The notes under the pieces: model-generated
What the model was told of the DNA's origin: nothing
Databases searched by the model: none
The model's input: the letters and a program-made list of their open reading frames with translations, nothing else
Made by a program: the position numbers and the translations under genes
Origin: Lotus japonicus
Lineage: Eukaryota; Streptophyta; Magnoliopsida; Fabales; Fabaceae
Assembly (NCBI RefSeq): GCF_012489685.1
Contig: NC_080043.1
Coordinates: 37,277,127 to 37,341,126 of the forward strand
Direction of reading: 5' to 3'
Length of the DNA: 64,000 nt
In this document: one piece after another, positions 35,807-48,160 of the stretch
How the letters are laid out: every line of letters starts with the position of its first letter
How positions within the stretch are numbered: position 1 is the stretch's first letter

Positions 35807-38800
35807 ATGGCTTCTAGTTCTGACAACGTCATCCCTTTGGCCGCTGCATGTGAGATGAATGAAGCCAAACGCACTCCCATTCCAGATCCGCCGTATGAAG
35901 TGGAGAAACGGGCTATCTGGAACTCCCAGGTATTTATTCCTATTTCTGTAAATGGCAATTTACGTGCCATTTTAGGCCCTTTGAAGAAGGCAAAGAAGGG
36001 CAGGCCTAACAGTCTCCCTGAGGGTTACGAGCATTTTCACCCCAGCATTCGTGGGGATGAGCTCATTCTTGCATTTCAACCTTCTTACCGCTTCCCTTTT
36101 TTGAAAGATCCCAAAAGGACTTTCAGGTCTGCGCCTCCTAACCCATCTGCTGGTGAAGGAGCCTATCTGAAATGGCTCGACAGGGTAGAGGCCAGTAAGT
36201 CTGGGCATTGGAAAGTTACTGGAATCTTCGACCTCATTCAGTTGTCGAGGTCGCCGATTACTTACAACCCTGCTATGCTTCTGAGTTCTCTTTTCTTTTG
36301 GGAGCGGTCCACCAATAGCTTTCATGTCCCCTTTGGGATGCTTTCTCCCACTCTTCTTGATGTTACTGCAATTACTGGCCTCTGGGTGGTGGGTGATGAT
36401 TACCATTCTTCTGCTGCTCCCACCAATCCTATTGCCATTCCGACAGATAACATTGCTTTCAGTAAGTTTATTAAAGATCATTATGTCGAGAATGGTGAAG
36501 TTTCCGATGCTGAGCATGTCGCGTTTCTGCTGTATTGGCTTTCTGCTTATGTGTTCTGCACCAAATCCTTGAGGATTCCGGCTAAACTCCTTCCTTTAGC
36601 CATTCTTTTACATGAGGGTCGAATTATCGCCATGGCCAGGCTCGTGCTCGGTAATCTCTACCAAATGATCAATGAAGCGATAGCTGACATTCGAGATCCT
36701 AAGGTTGCGTCTTTGAATGCAGCTGGTCCTTTCTGGCTTCTTCAGCTTTGGATGAATGCAGTTTTCGAACAATTTCTTTCAGCCAAGAACCCTCCTCCTG
36801 TAGTGTCTAACACAAGGATCGATGCTTTCAGGCTTGAAGCCCTTACTCCTCCTTATGATGCCTCCACGTTCGAGCTTGACTTTAAGAGGTATTTCACCAT
36901 GTTTTTCGAGCTGAAACGTTTCCGCTCGAGCTTTGCACCGTATCACAAACCCTCTTATGTCCCTCGGTGGCTAAGGAATTCATACCCTAATCTTCCCGGT
37001 TCAGAGAACCTTTCTCAGCACCAAGTCGAGCTTTGGCTAACTATATTATCTCCCAGGGTGTTAACCATCAACTTTGCTAGTAATGATTTCACTCTTTGCG
37101 GTTACAATCCTCAGCTTGTGTCTCGACAATTTGGGCTGAGTCAAGATTTGCCCAATACCTTGTTCGACAAATCCCTCATCCTCTATCCTGGTACCATCAC
37201 CAAGCGTAGTGTTTTCGACACTACCATTGGCTACTACAACGAGGAGGAGCTACTTGGTCTTAGTCCTTTCAGTTTTACTCCATCCTTTTACGTCACCCAG
37301 GCGTTCAAGGCGTGGTGGTCTGCTTATTGGCATGATATTTCGACGCCAATTGAAGATTGCTTCCAGCGCATAACAAACATTTTTCTTTTGCAGAGGCAGG
37401 CCCCAAAGAAAACCAAAGGTATGCATATATCTGAGATCAACGCTTTTCAACAATTCTTCGGGGTAGTATACTTTCCGGGTCCTCGACTTCAGGAAACGGT
37501 TGCCAAAGCAGCCCAAGTTCTAAGGCGGATGTGGGAAGCTAAAGCCAAGAAAACCCGATTGAGCCTTCCCTCTGATGAGGATGGTCTTTCTTTCATTATT
37601 CGAAAAACAGGCTTTAGGTTCCCACCACTGCCTACTTGTAAGTATGCTTTGGCTTTTCCGGTGGTGCTTCCTAAGTGGGTTGATCATGTAAGTATCAAAA
37701 ACTTTTACCACAGTGCACTGCTCCCTCGGAAGCGGGTGACCTAGACCAAGCGTTACCTATGGAATTATCCTCTCCATGTGCCGGTTGAAATCTTCAACCA
37801 CATATCGATAAGAACGCTTATTGGTCAAGGTAATCATTTCGACCTGGCATCTTTGCAATATTTATGGCTTAATTTTCTTTTGTTTTCCTTTTGTAGCTGA
37901 ACCAATTCCTCGACCGACCCCTCAGGCTTCTCCTCGGGTGGCTTCTGCGACTGTCGAAGTGGAGGATGATGATGATGATGTCGCCTTGGCTGATAAGCTC
38001 AAGATTCCTAAGGTAATACTGAACCTTGTGAAACTTTGACCTTTACTCGACGTGTATATCTTTGTGATCATTTGCTTTTGTTTCAGAGTCGAAAACGAGG
38101 GGCCACCCCTACTACTTCTGCGAGCCAAAAAAGGGCTAAAGGTGCTGGTGAACCTTCTGCGGGAAATCCTTCCCCGGCTAAATCAGCCAGTCAACGTGAG
38201 GAAGTGCAGCAAGGTGATGAACAAGGTGTTGATGAGCAGGCTTCTAACCCTCTGCTTCAAGGTACTGCACCAATTCCTGTCGAGATGGCTCAAGCCAAGA
38301 AGACCTCCGAGAAAAGGTCTAGTCGTAAATCTGGCAGCTCCTCTTCCCACCATTCTAAGAGTTCAACCAGTTCCAGTCCCCTCAGAGCATCTGGCCCTAA
38401 GGTGAATCATTAGTTCACATCTTGTCTCAATTCGCTTTCTTTTCCTCTTTCTCAATCATTTTTACTTTTGTTCTTCAGAGGGTTGGCATGTCTAAAATGG
38501 TTGTACCTCGAGCCACGTGGTTTTCTTCTAAACCTCCACCAGTTGCCCTATCTAGTTCTTCGAGCAGTTTAGAGTCCTCTAGTTCGAGTTTAGACTCTAC
38601 TGAGTCGGACCCTGTGTGGGACAAACTGACATTCTATTTTAACTCGAAACCAATTGCTTGGCAAAATCCTGGTTGTGAACCCTATTATACCAAAGAATGT
38701 CGAGATAACCTTTCTAATTTTCCTCCACAGGATATGCAGAACCTGCCTTCCCCTGCTCGTGAAGAAAATGTACCACATGATGAGGTGCAGGGTAGTGAGG

Positions 38801-39759
38801 GTCCAATCATTCAGCCTGACCAAGTGATTGGCGTAATGCCCCCACCCAAGGCTGATGTTCTGGCCTCTACTCATTCTGAACTTTCTCCTCGACAGCTTCA
38901 AACTTCCCCTCAACAGCCTCGACTTTCTCCTCAACAACTTCAACAAGATGCCAGAGCCGCTTTGCTCTCACCTCACGCTAAGGGAGGCTCAGTTTCTTCT
39001 AAGACGGCTGCCTCTTCTCATACTTCTAGTGAGAGGCTCAGTGCTCTTTTAGTCGAGGATCCTCTTTCCATCTTCCAGAGCTTCTTTGATGGTACTTTGG
39101 ATCTTGAGTCTCCGCCGTGCCAAGCTGAAACTACTGAGACTGCTCAGTCTGGTGGAGTGCCCGATGATAGCCGGATTGAGGCGGCTCTCGTTAAGTTAAA
39201 AGGGCTGGTTTTCGATACTGGCTTCATCGACAGTGTCCGAGCCACCCCTCAATTAGGCCAGGAAGTGAAAGAACTGATTGCCTTCCTTTTAAGTCAACAA
39301 ATTGATCAGACTCAGGCAGATGCTCTCGTCGAGTTGCAGACTCTCGTGGTCGATATCGTGGCCACGCTTGACAAGGCCATTGTGGTGGAGCAATCCATTG
39401 AGACTAAAAAGGCACAAGTGCCCTCCAATACCAATGGCCTATTGCCCGCGAAAGAAGAAGTTCTCAAGCTGATTGCTAGGAGAACTCTTATTGCAGCTGA
39501 GTTGTCGAGTGTTGATGCTCGACTGAATGAGCTTCACAGGGAGGTAGCCAGGCTCGAGAAGCAAAAGGCTATGTTGATTGATGAAGGCCCAGCTGTGAAT
39601 TCTCGACTGAATGCGCTGGCTGCAGAGTGCACGAATGTGATGCTATCGACATCTCAACTTTCTAAGGAGGTAGCAACGGAGCAGCGTATGAAGCAAAGCC
39701 TGGATTCTAGGATTGCTGCTGCTGGGGTTCAGCTTGAAGCCTTCAAGTCGAGGATTTAG
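35807..39759 (+). CDS. Plant-mobile-domain protein gene carried antisense in the retroelement (one in-frame stop)
   Basis: Four exons by frame and GT/AG sites: 35807-37829, 37897-38012, 38087-38401 and 38479-39759, about 1244 codons. The start MASSSDNVIPLAAACEMNEA was chosen over an upstream ATG at 35750 because it follows the TATA box and has a better context. Residues about 130-440 contain FGMLSPTLLDVTAITGLWVV and related blocks of the plant mobile domain (aminotransferase-like fold), known from MAIN-type plant proteins and from Mutator and Ty3/gypsy elements. An acidic run (EVEDDDDDVALADK) lies in exon 2, Ser/Lys-rich disorder in exon 3, and a coiled coil over the last 110 residues. Codon 646 is TAG (37742-37744), yet the frame stays open across it to the splice site. 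The domain's biochemical role is unknown. Confidence 0.75.
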
Positions 39760-40277
39760 ATTTCATAATTGTGGTTTTATTGTAATGGCCATGGATCTAT
39801 TGTGGCCCTTGTTGCCAACTTTGTAACAATCATTTCTGTACCTCTATTCAACTTTTGATTAATGGATGAATTTGTGTTGGCAATGCTTGGTATGCTTTAT
39901 TTCTCGATTCGCATTTTATTGTCGATTCAGTCTTTGTTATATTACTTCCTGCATTGTGTTGCTAAGTTTCACACCATTTAACTTGGCGCTTAAACTAACC
40001 TTTCAACTCCCAAGTTTCCTTGAAAACCACGATAATTTATAACGCTTTTTATCACGTTCTTGTTCAACGACTTAAGAACTTCCTCCACTTGTGGTGGTGG
40101 CTGACGTGGCTTGCCGTGTTTGGCTGACGCTTTGGTAACTGCATGCTTGCATTAATGCGGCTGTTTGTTACCTCCCTATTATAAATGGAGCCGTTTTTTA
40201 CTCGTCTTTCACCAGCAACTCTTTTTCCTTCCATTTTCATCTTCTTCCTGCGATCTAAGAACCTTTCACCCTTCACC
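39760..40277. other. Spacer between the two antisense genes
   Basis: It holds the probable 3' UTR of the plant-mobile-domain gene and, at its end, the promoter and leader of the small coiled-coil gene. No other frame is supported. Confidence 0.5.
40180..40186 (+). promoter_or_regulatory. TATA box of the small antisense gene
   Basis: TATAAAT stands 98 bp before the ATG at 40278 on the plus strand, an ordinary spacing for a plant promoter plus leader. Confidence 0.5.
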
Positions 40278-40751
40278 ATGGATAGCAGACTTATTCTTCG
40301 TCGTATCAGGGACTTGGCTTTCCAGGAGAACCTTTTCCAGAACCTGTATGACTCCTCTGCTGGCCTTGATGAGCTTCTAGGGCTCATTGATCAACTGCTT
40401 CATAGGCCAATCGTCGCGCGCGTTAGAATTCCTCTTCAGGAGTTCCAGGGGCTTCTCTTGGAGGCCAAACCTCTGTTTGAAGAGTTCCGGGAACTTTCAA
40501 TAATGGTGTTCTTTCAGGAACACCAAATAGATGAGTGGAGGGAGAAATTCGATTTCCTCCAGACCTCTTTGAATCAGCAAGACCCTGAAGGTCTTGTTCG
40601 ATCAGTCGTCGAGATACTTGCAGCCTCCCTTGAAGACTTGGTTGCTCGTCAAAAGAAGGCTCGACTTGAGGGCCAGATGGTGGCGCTGGTGGATCGATTA
40701 GCACCCATGCAAGCTAGATATGACAGATGCAGAGCTATTTTTCCTTTTTAG
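40278..40751 (+). CDS. Small coiled-coil protein, second antisense gene of the retroelement
   Basis: The start is MDSRLILRRIRDLAFQENLF, in good context (ACCATGG). The product has 157 residues, almost all predicted helical, with heptad-like Leu/Ile spacing (LLGLIDQLLHRP, LVRSVVEILAASLEDLVARQ). No known domain is recognised. It lies downstream of the plant-mobile-domain gene on the same strand and ends 84 bp from the pol stop codon, tail to tail. Its composition resembles the C-terminal coil of that gene, so the two could pair, which is inference. An upstream in-frame ATG at 40185 overlaps the TATA box and was not used. Confidence 0.6.
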   Translation: MDSRLILRRIRDLAFQENLFQNLYDSSAGLDELLGLIDQLLHRPIVARVRIPLQEFQGLLLEAKPLFEEFRELSIMVFFQEHQIDEWREKFDFLQTSLNQQDPEGLVRSVVEILAASLEDLVARQKKARLEGQMVALVDRLAPMQARYDRCRAIFPF

Positions 40752-40835
40752 GTTTCTAGTTTTATCTGTATTTTGCCATACCTGTAATTTTTTCCCGATC
40801 AATGAATGTGATTTGGCAATTTTAACGCTTACGTT

Positions 40836-43800
40836 TCATTCGATTTTAAGCTCGTGCAACATTGGCTTATATGCTTTTAAATACTTGCCATTTATCGTAA
40901 CACTTTGACGCTGATTGCTCAATTCCTTAATCACATAAGCGTTATTAGGTAATGTCTTCTCGATTGTATATGGCCCTTCCCAATTGGGGGTCCATTTCCC
41001 GTAGGCTTTATCTCTTTTATCCATTGGGAGGATAACTTTCCATACATAATCACCTGCAACAAAAGATCGATTTTTAACCTTTTTGTTGTATGCTTTAGCT
41101 ATGCGATCTTTTTGCCTTGTTAGAACGTCCAGCGCCAAGAGCCTTTTTTCGTCGAGGTCGACCATTTCGTCTAGCATCATATTCCAGTAAACTTCACTTG
41201 GGATTTCTTCTTGTCTTTGAATTCGACATGATTGCAAATATACTTCTGCGGGCAGCACGGCTTCTTGGCCATAGGCCAGTCGAAAAGGCGTTGTTCCGGT
41301 CGCTTCCCTTGGTGAATTCCTGTAAGCCCACAAGACTTGGCTTAAAGATTCATGCCAACTTTTTGGTTTTCGACCCACATGCTTTTTGATTAAGCTTATT
41401 AGAATTTTATTAGCCGCTTCTACTTGGCCGTTTGCCTGAGCGTAGTAAGGGTTCGAGGTTAAGAGTTTGATCCCCCAGGATTCTGCAAAAGTTGTCACTT
41501 TGCGTCCCACAAATACTGTGCCTTGGTCCGTCGTAATTGACTCTGGTAATCCAAATCGATACACAATATGGTTTTGCATAAACTCGATTACCGTTTCCTG
41601 TGTTACGTTCTGTAATGGAATGGCTTCGACCCATTTAGTGAAATAATCGACTGCCACAATGATATACTTGTGTTGCTTTGATGAGGCTGGGTGAATTTCG
41701 CCAATTAAGTCTATTGCCCACCCCCTAAAAGGCCATGGCTTGATAATGGAGTGCAATTCGCTGGCTGGCACGTGCTGGATTCCTGAATGCTTTTGACAAT
41801 CTTGACAACCTTTTGCATACTCAATGCAATCCTTCATGATAGTTGGCCAATACAAACCTTGCCTAAATAGGATCCATTTCATTTTTGCCCCTGCTTGATG
41901 AGCACCACACAGGCCGTCATGAACAGCCGATACAGCTATAAATGCGTCGTCCTCGCTTAAGCATTTCAGCAACGTGCCGTCGACGTTCTTTTTAAAAAAC
42001 TCGTTGCCTAAAATGGTGTAACTTAGAGCCCTGTACTTAACTTTTCTATCAGTTGACCCTACTGGGTTCTGCAGGTACTCGACAATTGGCTTTCTCCAAT
42101 CGTTGGAGGTTAGATTGTCAATACACATAATGTCGAGATCCGATGGGCTCAGCTTTTCCTTGATCTTAATTAGCTCTGTCAGCTTTAGTTTATCTACCAT
42201 ATACCCAGAAGCAATCTGCGCCAATTCATTGGCTTCTTGGTTCTTTATTCTAGGAACATGACCTATTCCAACCTCGTTGAATTTAGCCAACAAATTATTT
42301 GCTTTTACATAATATTTGGCTAGATGCTCGCTAACGCACTTGTATTCTTTGGTAAGCTGCTTTACCACCAACTCAGAATCTCCTTTTATGACAACGTTCT
42401 TTGCCCCCAGAGCTAGCAAGATCTCGAGGCCTGATATCAGTGCCTCATACTCGACTTCATTGTTCGAGCAATTGCCCTTGATCCTAAATTTGAACTTAGT
42501 CGGGATGCCTTGCGGGGACATGATGAACATCCCGATTCCAGTTCCCTTTTTATGGCTGGAACCGTCGAAGTATAATTTCCAAGGCTGTATGCCCACGTAA
42601 GTTACGATTTCTTTAGGCACAGTGTGATCCGCTAAGAAATCAGCAACCGCTTGCCCCTTAATTGCTTTTAATGGGGCATAAGTTAATGAATATTCGGTTA
42701 GGGCCAAAGCCCATTTACCAATTCGACTATGCAAGATTGGTTTGGATAACATGTGCTTTATTATATCATAATGAGAAAAAACCATTACATCGATTGGCTT
42801 TATATAATATTTCAACTTTACACAAGAGAAGTACAGGCATAAACTTCTCGATCATAGTGTATCGAGTTTCTGCGCCATTTAACACCCTACTCAAGTAAAA
42901 TATGGCTCTTTCGTTGCCATCCTCATCTTCCTGAGCCAGCATACTTCCAATGGTTTCATCTGTGGCAGAAATATACAGCTTCATTGGCCTCCCCTTGATG
43001 GGTGGTACCATTACAGGTGGATTGGACAGGTACTTTTTGAGTTCATCGAATGCCTTTTGGTGCTCTGCTTCCCAGCTAAACACATCTTCCTTCTTTAGTC
43101 GAAGAAGCGAGGAAAAGGACTTGGTCTTCTCACTAAGGTTGGTAATGAATCTCCTCAGGAAGTTAATCTTTCCTAATAGTGATTGCAGTTGCTTCTTGCT
43201 GGTTGGAGGACTTGTGTCGAGAATGGCTTTAGCTTTATTTTTGTTGATCTCGATACCCTTTTTATGCACCACAAAACCCAAAAAGTCACCTGCAATAGCA
43301 CCAAAGGCACATTTAAGGGGGTTCATTTTCAAGCCATATTTTCTCATCCTCTCAAAGGATTTTCTTAGATGCAATAAATGGTCATCCCTCGATGGGGATT
43401 TCACCACAATATCATCGATGTAAACCTGCATGAAAGTTTCAATAAAATCATGAAAGATGGTATTCATTACCCTTTGGTAGGTCGCGCCAGCGTTTTTCAA
43501 CCCAAATGGCATGACCACCCACTCATATGTCCCCAAGGCACCTGGACATCGAAAAGCCGTCTTTGACACATCCTCTTCTGCTATGAAGATTTGGTTGTAA
43601 CCTGAATAACCATCCAACAAGCTTAAGTATTCGTGACCCGCAGCTGAATCCACCATCATCTCGGCAATGGGCATGTGATACTCGTCTTTTGGAGTGGCAG
43701 CGTTAAGATCTCGAAAGTCGATACAAACTCTCATCTTTCCATTCTTCTTGATTACTGGGACCACGTTGGCTAACCAATCTACATATCGGGCTGTCCTGAT

Positions 43801-44460
43801 AAACTTGCACCTGAGAAGCCTTTCGATTTCTTCCTTGATTTTCACCAACACATCTGGATAGAACCTTCTGGGTAATTGCTTGACTGGTTTCTTGTCTTCT
43901 TTAATGGGCAACTGCAATTCTACCAGTTCTCGACTCAGTCCTGGCATTTCATCATAATCCCAAGCAAAGCAGTCTTTGAATTCTCTGAGTAATTTCACCA
44001 TCCTATCCTTTAACTCTGGATCAATAAGAGCACTGATGTACGTTGGCTTCTTCTCTGAGCCATCACCCAAGTCTACTTCTTCTAGAGGGTCTTGTGCCTC
44101 CATTTTCTTGGAAATGTCGAGCACTGGCTTCTCGAAACCCAATGGGCTGTCATCGTAGATGCAATCCAGTCTTAAATTACGGAGATCTTCAAATTCTTCG
44201 ACGCTCTGCTCGTCTTCTTCCAAACACGTGTTATCCTTATTCGTTGTTGCCTCCTCCTGAGGTGTCAACTCGACAGGCAGGATTGAGACATTAGCTTTGT
44301 CAATAGCCATTTCGTTGGCCATTCTTTCGGCCTCTAAGGCCGTCCTTATTTTGTTTTCGGCTGCATAAGCCGAAATTCGAGTTATGCTCGAATTAATCAT
44401 CTTTACCACTGGTTTGCCACTCACTAGTGGCATCCTTTTCTTCATCGTTGTGTCATCCAC
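40836..44460 (-). pseudogene. pol: RT, RNase H, second RNase H, integrase; one frameshift
   Basis: From 44460 leftward: an N-terminal spacer, then reverse transcriptase (LPIKEDKKPVKQ, RVCIDFRDLNAATPKD, YIDDIVVKS with the catalytic Asp pair) and the RT-linked RNase H up to ETRYTMIEK. There an extra T at about 42845 shifts the frame. The second frame (42815-40836) has the added archaeal-type RNase H (LYFDGSSHKKGTGIG), the integrase zinc finger (His-His with GCQDCQ), the D,D,E core (WAIDLIG, ITTDQGT, NGQVEAAN) and a C-terminal WEGPY tail. A dual RNase H is typical of Tat elements. The frame overlaps the end of gag-pro by 8 bp, and the first ATG is at 44445, so the product may be made by frameshifting or splicing. 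The single-base insertion removes integrase. Confidence 0.9.
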
Positions 44461-47400
44461 TCATGGCATCAGGTTTGCATGCTTCATTGAGGTTTAGGCC
44501 CCGGATGGGATCCAATGTCACTGAGTACTCTGAGTATGGGTTGAAATATTGATTAGCCACTGTGTCTAAAGGAGCGATTGTGGTTAGACTCTTCTCGAAA
44601 TTCTTCTTACCAACATAGCCTGTCTCTGCTAAATAGTAGCTTTGATCTGCTTGTACATTTTCGACAACTCCATCGGCCTTCCAAATGGATATACGTTGGT
44701 GCAAAGTTGAAGGCACTGCCCCCACGCCATGAATCCATTCTCTTCCCAGCAGCAAATTGTAATTGGCCCTTGAAGGGACCACAATGAACAATGTGGAGCG
44801 GGCCACCGTTCCTACAGTTATATTCAACATAATTGCCCCCAGGGAAGAACCTGTCTTTCCTTCATAATCAGAAAGTACCATATCATGTGGGATTAGGTCT
44901 GCTTCAGTTTTACCCAACTTTTTGAGCATAAACCCAGGCATCAGGTTGATTGCAGCTCCTCCGTCGACAAGGACTTTGTTAACTCCTTTCTCCTCGACTT
45001 TGGCCCAAACAAATAATGGCTTCAAATGGCTCTTCATTTGCCCAGTTGGCCTCTGGAAAATAGCTCTCTCATCCTCGACAGATCCTCTCTGCATCACATA
45101 ATAACACAAAGGATTATAATCTGGTTCTTCTTCGACATAGTAGTCTTCCTCGCTTTCAGTGACCTCTGAGATTCTATCGAATTCTGCAGGTAAGATAGAC
45201 ACTATGCAGATGATGTTAAGGTCTTCCCCATCACTGTCGTCGAAATCTTCGAGCATGTCTTCATCCTCATCTTCGACAACATCTTTCCCCTTTTCTTTGG
45301 CTGGGTTTGGTGGCGCAGTTGTTCCCTGTTTGATGGCGTGGTTTAGCTGATTGATAATCGACGCCACACTAGGTTCATTGCGGGGATTATCTTCTGGCTT
45401 TTTGTCCCATAGTGAACGGAACTTGCCACCTCTTTCCCTTTCAGCTTTCCTTTTCCTCAAAAAACGTCTGAAATGAGTCCTGGTCATTTGCTCAGGAGCA
45501 TAGTAGTTCCCAGAGCCATAGGAGTAGCTTCGCGACACACGGGAATTGTTGTTGTAAGAGGATCCCTGGCCCAAGTCGATTTTCTGCCACTTTTGGTGTT
45601 GTTTTGCTCTTGGAGGGGCTGGCCTGAACCATTGATTTTTTGTCAACCCAGCATCAGGAACGTAAGTCTTGTCTTTATTCCTAGACTTCTGGCCTTTATA
45701 GCCATCGAGTTCCTGGCCCCTCTCAACCCACTCCTCATGGGGGTATTTCAACCTCCTAGACACAGGCATTTTGTTCTGGTAATGCCTCTTCATTTCAGAA
45801 TCTTGGTAGGCTTGGGCTGCAGATTTGTCGAACACGGCGCTGCATCGAGGGCACAGCATGACTTCTTTTTCGCCATCTTTGCTCCGGGACAGAAACTCAA
45901 CAAGAGTTTCTCCAGCCTTGGGGTAAACCTCCTCTAAGCTCACCTCTTTCTTGACCTTTGGTTCTTCAATAACAATGTTTTCCTCCTTTGCCTCTCCAAG
46001 TGTCAAGCCTAAATCTAGCTTTTCAGAAATGTCGACCATGCCAATGTAGAAGGATTCCACATAGTTGGCTTCAGCTACCTGCAACGGATCAGAGTCAATC
46101 TTCATTTGGCTTTTGGCTTTTTCATCATGCTTGAGTCTTCCTGAATCCAATGCCCCCTGCACAAGATCCCTGAAACGAACACACTGTGAGGTCCAATGAC
46201 CAAAAAAGTTGTGATATTTGCAATATTTCTTCCCTTTCCTTTGCTCAGGAGAAGGAAGTTTTTGGTCTTTAGGGACCACAAGCAAACCATCAGACACGAG
46301 TATATCATAGATTGCATCACATTTGGTCACATCAAAAGTATAAGTTTTTACTGCAGGAATGGTATTCTTGGGGCTTTCTTCCCCAAGTTTGTTTTCATAT
46401 GGTTTCAATGCTTTACACACATAAGGATCACCTGGCTGGAGTTCAGCCAGATTAACATCATTTATGTCAACATCCGTAGGGGTTTCTCGATAGACACATG
46501 GACTTTGACACACTGGGTTAGTGTCTATGTACGCTACTTTTTCCTTCTTTGGCCATTTAGTGGTCTTGGCCCTTTCCTTGGATTTTTCAGCCTTTAATAA
46601 TTCGATGTGCCTCACTCTGTCTGCGAGTAAGGACATATCTCGAATATATTGAGTATCGATTTTCTTCCTAATAGAATACTCTAGACCACCAGCGGCTAAG
46701 ACAACTAGCTCGTGTTCAGGGACATGAGTGAAACATCGAGATTTAAGCATCCTAAACCTGTTTAGATAATCATCAATGGACTCTGCTGGCTTTCTTTTGA
46801 CACTAGCCAAATCTTTCAAACTCACTTTGCACTCTCCCCTAAAGAATTGTTCATGGAAAATTCTTTCCAACTGGGCCCATGTATGGACTGACCTAGGAGC
46901 GAGGGTGGTGAACCAGGTAAATGCATTCTTAGTTAAAGAACTCGGGAAGTACTTCATTTTCAAATTTTCATTGATGGCTAAGTCCCCTGCTTCGATTTGG
47001 TACCTGGCTATGTGTTCTACAGTAGGCTCTCCTGAATCCCCGGAGAACTTAGTGAATTTGGGGACCTTCCAGCCTCGAGGAAGCTCTGATTCGAGAACTT
47101 CCTCTGTAAAGGCCGACACAAAATGGGGTCTATTCGCGAAACCCACGTTGAAGCCATGTTGGTTCAACAATTGTTCCACTACGGCAGCAACATTTTGTTG
47201 CCCCCCAGCGTTCTGGTGTCGAATTCTTTCTAGCACACCATCAGCGTGTTCTTCCCTGTTTACCATGTACACATTTTGCAATGGTGGTTGCATTGCCTCG
47301 TTTCCCCCAAACAAAGGGTTTGCCCCCATATCTTGGCGTTGTGGCGCTTGATAGCGCACAGGGGCAGGGACATGGTTAGGCAATGGGATTTGGTTAATCC

Positions 47401-48037
47401 CTGGTGCTGGTTGAATTTCGACTGGTGCCCCCAAGGCTGTAGCCAAACGATCCATTTGACGTGCCAAATGCTGATTATTGGCATTATTGTTTTGGAGCAC
47501 AGGGTTAATTATTTCGCCTATTTGACGAGATAGCATGTTAACCATTTCATGGTTACTATCATCGACTTGCTGCCTAATGGCTTGAAGTGAACCAGTGTTC
47601 ATACCTGTAGACAAATAAATTTCTGAACTAGACCCAGGAATAGGGCCAGGAGGACTAACTCGACTATTCCCTAAGTTCAACATTGTTCCATTTGCCCCAA
47701 AGGGGGGTATGCTGAATGGGGGAACATTCTCAGGGAACGTCGAATACGTGCCTTGTATGCCTTGCATCACAGATATAGGCATACCATAAGGCATGTCTCC
47801 TCTTGTAACCGTTGGAACAAGTTATGCCTGCACTGATGTAGATACATGCATTTCTGCAACTGCAGAAATTGCTACGTTCTGGGTTGGCATGGTGGTGCCA
47901 GGCCCCATCCCAGTAGACACTTCTTCATTACCGCTGCTTCCCCCGGGACTGCCTTGATTGCCCACGTTAGACCCTTGGGGGGAAGTTCTTCCTCGATTGC
48001 TTGCCATACTCACAGTCTTACCACTCCTCAGGTACAT
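44453..48037 (-). pseudogene. gag-pro of the Tat-like element; one in-frame stop
   Basis: ATG at 48037 (MYLRSGKTVSMASNRGRTSP) opens a 1195-codon frame broken by one TAA at 47822-47824, codon 72. A downstream ATG at 47794 could still give nearly full-length protein. Gag core motifs are seen (FTKFSGDSGEPTVEHIARYQ, FTWFTTLAPRSVHTWAQLE). A variant zinc knuckle (CKYHNFFGHWTSQC) lies near residue 540, acidic and basic linkers follow, and then comes a retropepsin-like protease (VLVDGGAAINLMP, LLLGREWI). DGG in place of DTG or DSG is usual for this lineage. Gag forms the particle and protease matures it. The frame ends at TGA 44453, overlapping pol. Confidence 0.9.
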
Positions 48038-48139
48038 ATAACACGTAAATCACAGGTAAAGCAAGTAACAAATACCAGGTAACATGCAATACAATAAACA
48101 CACAAAACGCTTCTGTAAAACTTAGTTTTCACAAAAACG

Positions 48140-48159
48140 GTCCCACTGGGCGTGCCAAT
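48140..48159 (-). other. Primer-binding site region of the Tat-like element
   Basis: On the minus strand, directly after the 5' LTR, the sequence is TTGGCACGCCCAGTGGGACC. Position and TGGC start fit a tRNA primer site. Which tRNA pairs with it was not determined. Confidence 0.65.
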
Positions 48160-48160
48160 T

